Below, piece by piece: positions 45,501 through 57,295 of a stretch of 64,000 bases of DNA. The position numbers and the translations under genes were made by a program. The notes below the pieces were generated by a model. The model saw only the letters and a list, made by a program, of their open reading frames with translations, had not been told where the DNA came from and made no database searches. Numbering within the stretch: position 1 is the first letter of the stretch; each line of letters begins with the position of its first letter. This DNA is from Malus domestica (Eukaryota > Streptophyta > Magnoliopsida > Rosales > Rosaceae): positions 40,993,501-41,057,500 of the forward strand of contig NC_091670.1 of NCBI RefSeq assembly GCF_042453785.1, read 5' to 3'.

Positions 45501-47654
45501 ATGTGGGAATGATTTGCTTGGGATCAATACACATCCATACCTTGAATACATGATGGTGAGGTCTCGAGGGATAAGTCAATGGCGAAGGCCGACGTACAGC
45601 GATTCGGAAAAACTTGCAGATGAGCGACCTGGAGGCTCTCAGTTGTGAGTGTTGAACCGGAAGTAAATCAGGAGAGAAGAGAAGGAGAATGAAATAAGGA
45701 TAGGAGAAAAGAGGGAAGGGAGAAGGCACCTACGTAAGGAAGAGATTGAGGGGTTTTATCTTGGAAAATTTTCATTACTACCGGTTAAAACCGACAGAAA
45801 TGTTTTTTAAAATATAAACCGACAGAAAATTTTCATTACTGTCAGTTATAACCGACAGAAACAAAATGGCGGCAAAATTCCCTCCCAAAATTTTGTTACG
45901 ATTTTAAAAAATAAAATAATAATTGTTTGGTTTAATAAATAAATAAATAATATGTATTTAAATAGAATACTTTTTTAAAAATTAAATAAATAATTGTTTG
46001 GTTTAATAGATAATACCCATGTAAAATAGTTTCAACGATCCAACCGTCAAATATGTTTGTATATACTCCGAAATAGCATGTGTAAAAAATCGCAAAAAAA
46101 AAAAACATTAAAAGATTATTTTGTCAGCCATCCAAAATTTTGCTTTGTTCATGTCGGTTATATCCGATTGGGTCATAAGTGAAAAAAAAAATATTTAAAA
46201 CATGTGTTTATTTATTTCTTTTTAATCAATATAACATTTTAAAATAATAAAATCAGACATGATGGAGTACAACAGATGTTCATGTGTGTTTATGTGCCAG
46301 ATAATGTGCTTTGTGACGCATTGAAAAAAATTGTTTGAATTTCTTTGTATCTTGTTGCTTGCCTATGAGGGAGCATAAACCTTATTACAAAAAATGATAG
46401 AGCTTCATATTGTAGTCTGTTGTTATTATTCTCTCGGAAATTTATGGCTCGTGGGAATTGGGTTCATTAGACTTTAGGGTCATGAGTGAAAAAAAAATTT
46501 AATATGTGTTTATTTATTTATTTTTAATCAATATAACATTTTAAAATAATAAAATTTTCATTTATGTCGGTTATAACTGCCAGAATACTAAAATAATAAC
46601 TGCCAGAAAGTAAAACAATAAAAAAGTCAATTTATGTCAGTTATAACCACCACCATTAACTTAAAAACTACCAGAATTTGTCAAAAATATTTTTAAAAAA
46701 AGATTCAAAAATACTATCAGTTATAACCGAAAGGATTTTTTTTATATCCGCCACTAAATATCCACCAGGACTTTATGTCCGATATAACCGACAAGATTTT
46801 TCTAATATCCGCCACCTAAAGCTAATATTGTAGTAGTGTGATATGCATTCATTCACTAAGTAAGGGTGTTCCCACAAGCATATTTCAAAAGTATGATTTA
46901 AGTAGTGATTTGCAAATTAAGTGATGATGTTGCAAATCAGTGGGAGCTTGAGTTCCATGTAATTAATGCCTTACATTTGCAGATGACCTATAAGGTATGT
47001 ATGGTTGATTGAATCCATTTATTCAGTTTAATCTCCGATTGGATTCATGTAGTCACATGTTTATGTGTTGGTCAATTATCAGATGACGATATATATGATA
47101 TCCAGTTAAGCAAATTGAATTTTAAGTCATAAAGGAATGGTTAATCTTCTTGCTCGTAGGTGTGGATTAATTCTTTTGGTTCGACTTAAAATGGCATGAC
47201 ATGATTTATATGTTGTATTAGTTGTGAGGGTTTTTTCATCTTGCTCATAAGAGTTGAAAATTTTCTCACGAAAGTAACTAATATGGTATATGAACTAGTG
47301 TCAAAAACATGTTAATTCATCTTGCTCGTAGGTGTTGAATTAATTATGTTTTATGAAGTTTTGTTTGCAATTGCAGTAGAAGTTTGCACTAAAGAGGACC
47401 TGAGATGATAAAGTTCATCTCTACAATCATAATTTGACGGTGTTTTATGTGGATGAGGATTTTAGCATGTGTGATTATGAAGGTTTTGGGTTGTGTCAAC
47501 CTTACAACCTTGTTAGTTCCATGTTGAAAGACTTATTTGACAGAAACTTGTATCAAGGATATGATGTTACCACAACTACATGGCCATTAAAGTGACATTA
47601 ATTTCCAATTTCAAGTATAAACATAAATATTATATGTGTAGACCAGTGGGAGAA
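42597..47654. mobile_element. non-coding retroelement-derived sequence, interrupted by a CACTA element
   Basis: No coding frame of any length was seen outside the CACTA insertion. Units with CTTGCTCGTAGGTRT followed by AATTAAT recur near 42946, 47146 and 47316. The phrase GTGGGAG appears several times. The tract ends in CAGTGGGAGAATG, a polypurine-tract-like sequence directly before the LTR at 47655. It looks like the internal, gene-free part of a copia-like or LARD-type element. Confidence 0.4.
44265..46838. mobile_element. non-autonomous CACTA (En/Spm) transposon
   Basis: It starts CACTAATACAAAATTA and ends with the inverted counterpart finishing TAGTG, flanked by TGA on both sides (44262-44264 and 46839-46841). 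The subterminal 300-500 bp at both ends are packed with CCGACAG/CTGTCGG motifs in both orientations, as in CACTA elements where transposase binds. The 2.57-kb interior shows no transposase. Confidence 0.85.
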
Positions 47655-48016
47655 TGTTGGATTTATTCCGATGTAAATCAACCTTAAATGGTCTACAACA
47701 TATAATAGGAATGTAATATTGGAGATTAATGTAGATGTTGTGATTTGATTTCCTAAATATATCAATCTTATATTAGGTGTCTTGTACTACAAGAGTGATG
47801 GAGTCCTTGATTTTATGTGATTATGATACCTAACTGATAGGCTAAAAAAGTAGGATTTGAGATTCCTTTATGGATGGAACCTTAATGCCTTAGCCAGTAT
47901 AAATACTAAGGTCCCTGCAAACCCTAGAGATACAACAAACGCTTCCTATAAAGTAGTTGTATCCGGCTAGGTGCTTTGTAGAAGACTTTGGTGTTGCCAC
48001 ATCTTACATCATTCCA
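47655..48016 (+). repeat. copia-like LTR
   Basis: It starts TGTTGGATTTATTCC after a purine-rich GTGGGAGAA, has a TATA-like AGTATAAATACTAAGG near 47898-47913 and ends ATTCCA at 48016. It is followed by TTGGTATCCAATGGC, similar to the methionine-tRNA primer site of copia elements, and by an ATG opening a short frame (MAITSQSSQPTPC) that looks like the start of a copia gag. No second LTR was found in the window. It abuts the broken start of pseudogene E. Confidence 0.5.
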
Positions 48017-48923
48017 CTTGGTATCCAATGGCTATTACTTCACAATCAAGTCAGCCAACTCCTTGTTTTGTGTTTTAATTATATAACCACTTAAAGTTTA
48101 CAATAGACGCCATTACACCAAACGAACCCCTATGAGATGGCGACGTTCTTCTCTCCACCACTAAAATCTTTGCACTCGGGTTTTATAGCCCACGCAATTC
48201 TCATAACCGTTACGTCGGAGTTTGGTACAACAAAATTCCAGTCCAAACCATCGTCTGGACTGCAAACAGAGACAACCCCATAATTCCTCTTGATGGAGCT
48301 GGGCTCCTAGCGATTCATGGAGATCATGGAGACCTTATCATTTATGGGAAGGACCAAAATACCTCTCTTTGGTCTGCTAATGTCAGAGTCTCTTCGCCAA
48401 ACAATTCCGTAATAGCCAAACTTTTGGATACAGGAAATCTTGTATTGCTTGAGAATAACGGTAGTAGCCAAACGGTGCTGTGGCAAGGCTTTGATTACCC
48501 CTCAGATACAGTGCTTCCGTTGATGAAGATTGGGCTGAACCGGCGGTCAGGGCTGAACTGGATCCTAAAATCTTGGAAGTCCCACGATGATCCCAGATCG
48601 GGGAATTTTTCATATGAGATTGACCCAAACGGGTTTCCGCAGTTGGTTATGTACAAGGGTCGAACCAAATGGTTTCGAGCCTGACCTTGGACCGGACAGA
48701 GATTGAGCGGGCTCCCCGAGATAACATCTAATAGTCACCGCAGCTTTGTGAACAATAAAGATGAGACATATCTGGTATATACTGTTCCAAATGGCTCAGT
48801 TTTCACAAGGGGAGTGGTAGATGAATCAGGAACTTTTCAACGGTTCGTATGGCGAGATCAAGAAAACAAAAGGATTGAAGTAAGCTCTAACCCTAGTGAG
48901 TGGTGTGACTACTATGGACAGTG

Positions 48924-49561
48924 AGTATTTATCAAATATAGCCAAATATTAGCCCTTAATTTCAAAAATGTTAGTTTTTATAAAAACTTTCAAATATATC
49001 CAAAATATCACTTAAATAGACACAAATACCCTTAAACTTTAAAACCAAATAAATTAAAAAAACCAAAACCCTATTAGATTGATATTTTGGACGGCAAAAC
49101 CTAAAAAATGGTGGAGATATAGTGAAGGCATCGGCTACTGTGGAGACTTTGTGCAACCCTAAACTACGAAGGTGATTGTACATGGTTAATTTTTTTTCAT
49201 TCTTCCTAGTCTATGTTTTCTCTTTGCTTTTGTAGTTTCTTCCTTCGGTTGAATTTTATTGAAGAACGAACTGTCAATTTTTGTAAAGTTTACGGAATAG
49301 AAATTCTTTAGCGCATATTAGAAAAATTAGGTTTCTTGTGTCAATGGAAGATTGACAAATCTAATAGCTTTTGCCAATCAATTAGAGGCAAAGCTAATAG
49401 CTTTTGCCAATCAATTTTTGCTCTTTGTTTGGAAAAGAAAAGAAAAAAAAAAGGAGAAAGTTTTAGTTAGAGATTATAGCATAAGAAGTGTTAAGTCTAA
49501 CAATTAGTTATTCATATAATTTTTTTTGTTATATTTGATAAATTCCCATGGAGAGTATTTA
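48924..49561. mobile_element. 638-bp AT-rich insertion in exon 1 of pseudogene E
   Basis: The gene D sequence GGACAGTGTGGTCC is split here, with AGTG repeated at both edges (48920-48923 and 49562-49565). The left end has TTTATCAAATATAGCC; near the right end the inverted TTATATTTGATAAA appears. It carries no ORF with recognisable function. Probably a MITE; the superfamily is uncertain. Confidence 0.65.
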
Positions 49562-50449
49562 AGTGTGGTCCAAATAGTAACTGTGACCCATACAGTAATT
49601 ATAACTTCTCTTGCCTCTGTCTGCCCGGATTTAAACCCAAGTTCCCCCGGGATTGGTCTCTGAGAGTTGGAGGGGCTGGATGCCTGAGAAAATCGGGAGC
49701 GTCTACATGCCAAAAAGGGGATGGGTTTGTCAGGGTGGCACGCGTGAAGGTACCCGATTCATCTTAGGCACGTGTGAATATGAGTTTGAGTCTGAAAGGG
49801 TGTGAGCAAGAGTGCAGGAAGAATTGTTCTTGCACGGCATACACAAATGCAGACGAAAGGGATGGAGGGAAGGGTTGTGTGACGTGGTACGGGGACTTGA
49901 TAGACATAAGAACTTTTTCAAATGTTGGGCAGGACTTGTATGTACGAGTGGATGCAACTACTCTAGGTAATCACTTTATTTTTCCTACTCACAATATTTT
50001 GTATTCTACACTTTTTATCAGAATTTATCTACTACGAGATAAATCTTGTTGGATAATACGTAGTTGCATGTTGATTGACCGATTGTACTTTGCCCTGATC
50101 CGTCTATCTACTTACATCCCACAATTATCTCGCACATGAGAAAACCCCATATTTTTCCTTCATTTTTTATAGTGATTTGCTACTATTTACAGTTCACAAC
50201 TGTTGAATTCTTTGGATTTTTATTTTTATTTTATGTTCTTGTAGCTCAATTTGCAAATGGTTCTGTAATTAGCAAGAAGGCAAGGCTGGCAATTTCACTA
50301 GTATCCGCTCTTGTGTTCCTTGTCCTAGTTTTCCTTTTGTGTTGGTTGATAAGGAGAAAGAGGAAAGGTAAATAATTCTCTCTCTGTCGTAATTAGCATC
50401 CCTCTTGTGTCCGTCTTCTGTTACATCAACACTACATTAATAAACTATC

Positions 50450-50583
50450 ATGTTGCAAGTGACCCTCTACCACAGTGGTGGAGATGATAGTGTTGCCCTT
50501 GCACCACAACGTGGGTTCGAACTCCGTCGGCTCTTTAATTTAACATCTAATATACAAATTTATCGTTTGACAAAAAAAAAAAA
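50450..50583 (+). mobile_element. SINE in intron 2 of pseudogene E
   Basis: The insert is absent from introns 2 of C and D. It has GGGTTCGAACTCC (B box) near 50511-50525, an upstream CCACAGTGGTGGAG (A-box region) and ends in a poly-A tract. AAACTAT stands on both sides as target duplication. It is a different SINE from the one in the exon-7 relics. Confidence 0.75.
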
Positions 50584-52312
50584 ACTATTATGGTCACTAA
50601 TGTTAGTTGAACAAAATGAGATGGGTAAAAGACTTATTAGGGGCTACTGGATGGGTATACTATGAGGCCTTTTACTCACTCTATTATGTAAAACTGATGC
50701 CAACTGTTATTGTAAGTTTTCTTGTAGTGTCGCGCAATACTGATTGTTAATGACCAAAAGGCTATAACGTTGCATTGCTTGTTATGTATTTCATGACAGT
50801 AGGGAGGCAGAATAAAAAATATGTTTTTCATGGAAGATAGAACAGATCTTGATGATCAAAGTGAAATAAACTCAGAATTACCATTCTTTGATCTAACAAC
50901 CATCGCAGCGGCCACGGACAATTTCTCTGTAGCAAACAAACTTGGGAAAGGAGGTTTTGGCTCAGTCTATAAGGTAGTTAGCCTTCTATACTTTTCCGAA
51001 TCAAGCATAACTTCAAGTTAACCTAGAAGTTTACAACAAACATGACAATTCATGTTTGAAGCCTTTAAAAATGAACTGTAACATAAGTACTTGGATTATA
51101 ATTTCAGCGTGTACTTCATAATGGGAAGGAAGTAGCGGTGAAACGACTATCAAAGCATTCTGGTCAAGGAATTGTTGAGTTGAAGAATGAAGTTAAGATA
51201 ATTGCGAAACTCCAACACAGGAAACCTTGTCAAGATTATAGGTTGTTGCGTTGAAGATGAAGAGAAGATGCTAATCTATGAATACGTACCAAACAAAAGT
51301 TTGGACTCTTTTATTTTTGGTACTTCTTCTTACTTTTTTTCTTTTTAATTTCATTTTGAAACTAAAGTTAACAAGAATTTATTTGGTCTCAACTTCTTCC
51401 TTATCCAGATGAAACGAAAAGAAATCTTTTAGATTGGACAAAACGCTTTGAGATTATTTGTGGGATTGCTAGAGGAATTTTATATCTTCATCAAGATTCG
51501 AGATTAAGGATTATCCATAGAGATCTAAAGGTCAGTAATGTTCTATTGGATGCATCTATGAGCCCCAAAATAGCAGATTTTGGTATGGCAAGAATATTTA
51601 TGGGGGACCAATGTGAAGCAAATACACATCATGTGGTCGGAACATAGTAAGTTAATTAAATTTCACCAAAATTGAAGATAAGAGTTGGCTAGAGCTTACC
51701 AAAATAGTAGGTTAATAGTTCCAACTTCAGAGTACAAACCTCACCTTTATCTTTTTATACTGTTGCAGTGGTTATATGTTACCAGAGTATGCAATGAAAG
51801 GAATTTTTTCAGTAAAATCTGATGTGTACAGTTTTGGCGTTTTACTGCTAGAAATCTTAACTGGCAGAAGGAATTCGAGTTTCTACGACAAAAAATATCC
51901 CCACTCAAATTTGGTTGGATATGTAAGTTAACTATAGCCTATTTGCGAAGAGAGATTTTCCCCCAAGTTTATCCCCTACTTTATTCACGCTTGGTTGATT
52001 TTTTCAGAACTGTTTTAGGTTTGGAACTTGTGGAGAGAAGGCAAAGCCTTGGAAATCGTTGATTCATCAATGGGCGAATCGTACCATGTCAACGAAGTTG
52101 TGAGATGCATCCAAATTGCCCTCTTGTGTGTGCAAGAGTTTGCTGCTGACCGGCCAACCATGTCGGCGGTTGTTTTCATGCTAGGTAACGAGGTAGCAGT
52201 TCCTTCCCCAAAACAGCCTGCATTTTTGTTGAGGAGTTGTACTAGTGGAGATCCATCAACGAGTACTGGTTCTATAAATGATGTGACATGTACAGAAATA
52301 GAAGCTCGCTAA

Positions 52313-52735
52313 AGAAAGGCCTAGGATATCCAACATGTTCCACAATATATATATATGTATGTATGTATGTACTTACTAGGAGCAGCTTGCAAAAGGATAA
52401 TATATTAACCGCATACAATTTGCTACTGTGTGAAGAAAGGATGAACCAAATTTACCATGCTTTGAATATGAAGATTCCCCAAGCAAAGTGAAGCTTCATG
52501 ATGTTAGAACTCACAAAAATATAAAAAACGCCATGTCCTAAGGCGTTTTGGTTGCTGGTTGCTGCCTGCATGCATTCACACAAAAGCTTGGACTTTTTCA
52601 AATTTGGCGGACCATTTAAGTCGTAGCATTCCTAATTTAAATGATGCTACGGTCAATTTCAGGCGTATATAAAATAAAAGGTGAAGAATGGAAAAATGGG
52701 CATGTCTAAAGAAATCATTTCTTATAAAAAAAAAA
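52313..52735. other. 3' flank of pseudogene E
   Basis: Homologous to the flanks after C (29086-29390) and D (36421-36720), including AGAAAGGCCTAGGA, an AT/GTAT microsatellite and a CATGCATTCACACAAAAGCTTGG block. No gene was recognised. Confidence 0.6.
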
Positions 52736-53653
52736 GAGGGTAAATTACATAGTAGCCCCTCAGGTTTGAGGTCTATTACAACCTCATACAACGTCTTTAA
52801 AATATTTCACTTTCATACATCATGTACCATTTTATTTCAAAATAATACCTCCGTTACATTTTCCGTCCATTAATCTGTTAAATGCTGACGTGGCTGCCAC
52901 ATTTGTGCTAAAGTGGATGCCACGTGGTAAAAAAAAAAAATTTATACATTAAAAATATTATAATATTAACCCAATTAAAAAAATAAAAAATAAAAAACAT
53001 AAAAACCTTAACCCAGATCCCCTTTCTTCCCCCTCTCCTCTCTGCAATCCCTTCCCACTATCCCTCACCCACCCCCCAGCGACCTCCCTCCAAGCGACCC
53101 ACATCCCTATCCCTAACCTAGAACTCAAAAACCTACAACAACAACAACAAGAAGAACAAGAAGAAGAAGAGGGAGGAAAAAAAAAAACCCCAGGTTCGTC
53201 CCCTCCCCCAAAACCTGCAAGAAGAAGAAGAAGAAGAAGAAGAAGAGGGAGAAAAAAAAAGCCCGGTTCGCGGGAAGGTCACCGGAAGGTCGCGCAAGGG
53301 GGAGGGGGGAAGGGAAGTGGGTCGTGGGTCGTGGGTCGCGGCGGAGCGGCGGAGCGGGGGGAAGAGAGGTGGGTCGCAGGTGGAGGCAGGGCGGGGGGGG
53401 TTTCTTCTTCTTCTTCTTACTCCCTCTTCTTCTTCTTCTTTTTGTTGTTGCAGGTATGTGGGTCGCTTAAGGGGGGTGGGTGAGGGATAATGGGAAGGGA
53501 TTGCAGAGAGGAGAGGGGAAGAAAGGGGATCTAGGTTCGGGTTTTTATGTTTTTCTTTTTCATTGGGTTAATATTATAATATTTTTAAGGGTAAATTACA
53601 TAGTAGCCCATCAGGTTTGAGATCTATTACAACCTCATACAATATCTTTAAAA
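52736..53653. repeat. foldback element with arms of about 200 bp, and a second copy of its end
   Basis: The arm from about 52949 to 53190 (AATATTATAATATTAACCC, a pyrimidine-rich tract, GCGACCCACAT, then GAAGAA runs) is mirrored at about 53398-53588 as TTCTTC runs, ATGTGGGTCGC and GGGTTAATATTATAATATT. The leading sequence GGGTAAATTACATAGTAGCCC occurs at 52739 and again at 53589, so a second copy begins directly after the first. The young LTR element inserted into that second copy. Confidence 0.75.
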
Positions 53654-53658
53654 CATTT

Positions 53659-54179
53659 TGTTTGTACCATACTTGACCAATCTCGAAACTACCGAGCACC
53701 GGCCAACGCTATACTGTCAAGGACCCAGAAGAGTTCCCCTCCGACCAGGAGGCCAATCACTACTCGACACGTGTCAAGATTAGAAGCCAATCAGAGCGCA
53801 GCACGTGTCAACATCAAGAACCAATCATAACATGACACATGTCAATGTGACAAAGCTACAAGTTTTTCTATAAATAGGGGTCATTCCCTCACAATATTGC
53901 ATAATGCCATTTTGTGTTAAATCATTCACAAGAACTCACTAAATTGAGAGCTTGATCCTTTGTACTTGTGTAAGCCCTTCACTACTAATAAGAACTCCTC
54001 TACTCCGTGGACGTAGCCAATCTGGGTGAACCACGTACATCCTGTGTTTGCTTCTCTGTCTCTATTCATTTACGTACTTATCCTCACTAGTGACTGAAGC
54101 AACCAAGCAACCAAGCGAAGGTCACAAAACCTGACACTTTCTGTTGTACCAAAGTCTTCGCTGATTTTGTGCATCAACA
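53659..54179 (+). repeat. 5' LTR of the young Tat-like element
   Basis: It starts TGTTTGTACCATACTTG and ends GTGCATCAACA. It contains CACGTGTC motifs and a TATA box CTATAAATAGGG at 53869-53880. The other copy at 62590 starts TA instead of TG. Confidence 0.93.
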
Positions 54180-54181
54180 TT

Positions 54182-54199
54182 TGGCGCCGTCTGTGGGAA
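54182..54199 (+). other. primer binding site
   Basis: TGGCGCCGTCTGTGGGAA starts two bases after the 5' LTR. This primer-site sequence is familiar from Tat-lineage gypsy elements. The pairing tRNA was not verified here. Confidence 0.7.
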
Positions 54200-54286
54200 A
54201 CGACACTTATTCCTACTCTCTTCAGCTGTGTCAAGCTGGTTTCTATCATTCGTACACTTTCTTTTGATCAGGCATCCCTCTCCAAC

Positions 54287-55969
54287 ATGGGAAGCGAAGG
54301 AAGCCACAGCACACAGAATGACACCCCCCTTGCACATAGTGCGAAACAACGAAAGAAGGAAGGAAAACGAGTTCTTCTTCAAGCTAAAGTCGATGAGTTG
54401 GAAGCTCAGAACAACAAGATAGCAATGAGGAATGAGGTCCTCCAGGAGCAATATGAGAAGCTCTTCGAGACACTCCACGAAGCTAGGCAAGCTCAGACAC
54501 GCGAGCTTGTTGCCCCCGTGGAAGTCAACCATCAACTGGGTGCCCTCCAACATGGAGGGTCACATGCATTCGACATAGATATCCCTGATAGGGAACAGAT
54601 TACCCCTCGACTTGATAATCAACATGAGGCTTCTCTTAACCCAGTTGCTTCGACCCGAACCATGAGAAGTGGAGGGAGACACCTCTTTGCTGAAGGGGCA
54701 GAAGGATCGAAAGCCGTCTTTCGCGATTGTCGGGATTTCCTGAAGCAACGTCGAGAGAATTCCATCCATATAAGCTCAAAGATTAATGACCCAAGGATTT
54801 CTGAGAGACTCGGTCCCCTGCCACGGCCCAAGCCGGCCACCAATTTGGGGAAGGGGCAACAAGTCCTAGAGAGACATGAGGGTACAGGGGACTCAGAGGT
54901 GTTCCGACAGACATACCCTGGAAGCCAGTACAGCGAATCCAGGGAAAAATCACATGCCCTTGATTAAACCTTCCTAATTCTAATAGGAGATGGAGATTTA
55001 CGAAAGAAAGCTCCAGTGACACATAACTCCGCTCAGGACCCCCTTGTCCTACAACTTTTTGAGGAAGTAAACAAGTTGAAGGCTGAACGTCAGGCTGAAA
55101 TACCTGACTGGAACCAACCCAGGCCTGGCCCTCTTACAAGGAGGATCCTCAACACCCCCCTTCAAGCAAAGACAAAGCAAAAGCTTGGCTTGCAACTTTA
55201 TACTGGAAAAGAGGACCCGATTGAGCACCTTAACCTCTTTGAGTCCACCATGGCATACCGGATGCACACCGACGAAGAGCGATGTCTTCTCTTCCCCTCC
55301 ACCCTCTCTGGCGGAGCTCTAAATTGGTATTGTCGTCTTACACCCGAGACGGTAGACTCATTTGAGGAATTGAGGAAACTATTTGTTTCCCAACACATTT
55401 TCCAAACCGATCGCTTGCACTCTGCAGATGACTTGTACACTATCCGCCAGAAGCCAGACGAGTCATTACGTATGTATGCTGGCCGCTTCAGCCATGAATA
55501 CTCCCGGTGTGCCGAGGCAGACGACAAGACTGCCCTCAAAGCCTTCACGGCAGGCCTACGTGATTGTTTCTTTAAATACATGATCAATGCCAATACTTGG
55601 AAGACTTACTCTGAGGTGATGGCGCAGGCTTATAACCATGCCTCCGCCGAGGCAAAGACATATCAGGAGAAACCCCCTACAACCATCCTTTATCAACAAG
55701 TGGGAGGTGGAAGCCAGACTCACCTAAATGAGAAGACCTCGACTTTCCAAACAGCAGTGGCACCTCCCCATGCCTTGCATAATGCTTCACCGAATCAACA
55801 GACATATCAATTTCAAGGCAAGAGGAAGGATTTCCATCCTCACCACTCTCCTTTCAGTAAAAAGAGTAAGGGACACTATCCCGATAACCAAGGGTATCGC
55901 CACAATAGCGCTCGCCCCCAGGCAGTCAATGCAGTGGGTCAACCCGCGTCAAGGGTATCGCCACAATAG
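54287..55969 (+). pseudogene. gag of the young Tat-like element (one internal stop)
   Basis: The ATG at 54287 opens a frame that runs to TAG 55967-55969, interrupted only by TAA at 54965-54967. The N-terminal part has a coiled coil (KVDELEAQNNKIAMRNEVLQ). The second part is a retrotransposon gag domain with GKEDPIEHLNLFESTMAY, GGALNWYCRL and ESLRMYAGRFSHEYSRC. A basic tail (KRKDFHPHHSPFSKKSKG) precedes the break. No zinc knuckle was seen, and the protein ends at the junction with integrase. Confidence 0.82.
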
Positions 55970-57085
55970 CGAGGTTTTAGCCTGCCATACTTAAGGTGTC
56001 TTACGCCTGCCGAGGCGGAAATCGTCCTTCGGGAAATACATGAGGGAGTCTGTGGAGATCATGCTGGATCTCGGTCCCTAGCACACAAGACTTTTCGCCA
56101 AGGATATTACTGGCCAACACTCCACCAGGATGCCATCAAAGTATCCCGCTCATGTGACAAATGTCAACGATATGCAACTATTCCTCATTCCCCTCCAGAG
56201 CCTCTTACTCCTATGATCAGCCCTTGGCCCTTCGCCCAGTGGGGACTTGATTTGATCGGCCCAATGCCGGCAGGGAAGGGCAAAGTCTGTTACGCAGTCG
56301 TTGCAGTGGACTACTTCACAAAGTGGGCCGAAGTAGAACCCTTGGCAACCATTACTGAGGCAAAGATAGAAGACTTCGTGTGGAAGAACATCCTTTGTAG
56401 ATTCGGCATTCCCAATGCGATAGTCACTGACAATGGGCGACAGTTTGACAACAAGAAGTTCAGGTTGTTCTGCTCTAAGTTCAACATCAACTTATGCTTT
56501 GCCTCTCCAGCTCATCCCCAGTCTAATGGACAAGTTGAGGCCATCAACAAAATAATCAAGCGCACTTTGAAAACCAGCTTGGACAAAGCTAAAGGCTGTT
56601 GGCCAGAATTTGTACCCCAAGTTCTTTGGTCATATCGCACTTCATATCGGACTTCAACAGGAGAAACTCCATTCTCACTTGCCTTTGGCACAGAGGCGGT
56701 TGTCCCTGTTGAGCTCGAGCAAGCAACATTCCGAGTCCAGAACTACATTCAAAGTGAAAATGACAAACAACTCACCCTCAACTTGGATTTAGTCGAGGAA
56801 CACAGAAACCAAGCTCACTTGAGGAATGTCGCCTACAAGCAGCGCATCTCCAACTATTATGACTCTAGGGTCAAGCCTCGTTCTTTCAAAATAGGAGACT
56901 GGGTCTTAAAGAAAAGATTACTCTGCGACAGAGTCCCGAGTGAAGGCACACTTAGTCCAAACTGGGATGGACCGTATGAAGTCATTGGCATCAGTCGCCC
57001 TGGCTCTTACACACTTAGAAGCTCTGATGGCAAGACCCTTGGCCATCCATGGAACGCTGATCACTTGAAGTACTACTACAAATAG
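55970..57085 (+). pseudogene. integrase of the young Tat-like element, fused in frame behind gag
   Basis: Directly after the gag stop, and in the same frame, come an HHCC zinc-binding domain (EIHEGVCGDHAGSR, CDKCQRY) and an integrase core with D in VAVDYFTKW, D in VTDNGRQF and E in PQSNGQVE. A C-terminal domain with WDGPYEVIGIS follows. The frame is open from 55970 to the stop at 57085; the first internal ATG is 56213. All three catalytic acidic residues are present. Protease, RT and RNase H that should precede it are deleted. Confidence 0.82.
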
Positions 57086-57295
57086 ACTCACGATGTACAA
57101 GTGTTGAGCTATAGCCGTTCGGCATCCTATGTAATGAAGGCCATTTGGCAATGAATTCAATAAAGAGGTAATTTAGCCAACTCAGCCCTCACTCTTTTAC
57201 ATTCATAGCAAGCGATGCCAGAACCCTTCTCAATCAGAAAGCAATCCGTCTTCCACAGTCACTACAAAACAAGCAAATGAAGACCGTGTCAAGCG

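Larger units (their letters stand above)
48103..52312 (+). pseudogene. pseudogene E: SD-RLK of the C/D type, multiply broken
   Basis: Homology to gene D starts at ATAGACGCC, so the start codon and signal peptide are gone. Exon blocks are 48103-48923 plus 49566-49966 (exon 1 split by an insertion), 50245-50367, 50803 to about 50970, 51108-51319, 51409-51646, 51769-51922 and 52019-52312. Lesions are TGA after NEPL, TGA after WFRA, a 638-bp insertion in the EGF-like region, TAG after PDSS, a +1 shift early in exon 3, and a +1 shift in exon 4 (extra A in CACAGGAAACC, length 212 instead of 211). Exon 7 still reads cleanly to EIEAR. It is not expected to make a receptor. Confidence 0.92.

Noticed and set aside
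45328-45729. 133-codon minus-strand frame inside the CACTA element
   Set aside because: No transposase similarity recognised, no supporting splice structure; length is compatible with chance.
54167-54286. Extension of gag upstream to 54167
   Set aside because: That stretch overlaps the LTR end and primer site; the first plausible start is the ATG at 54287.
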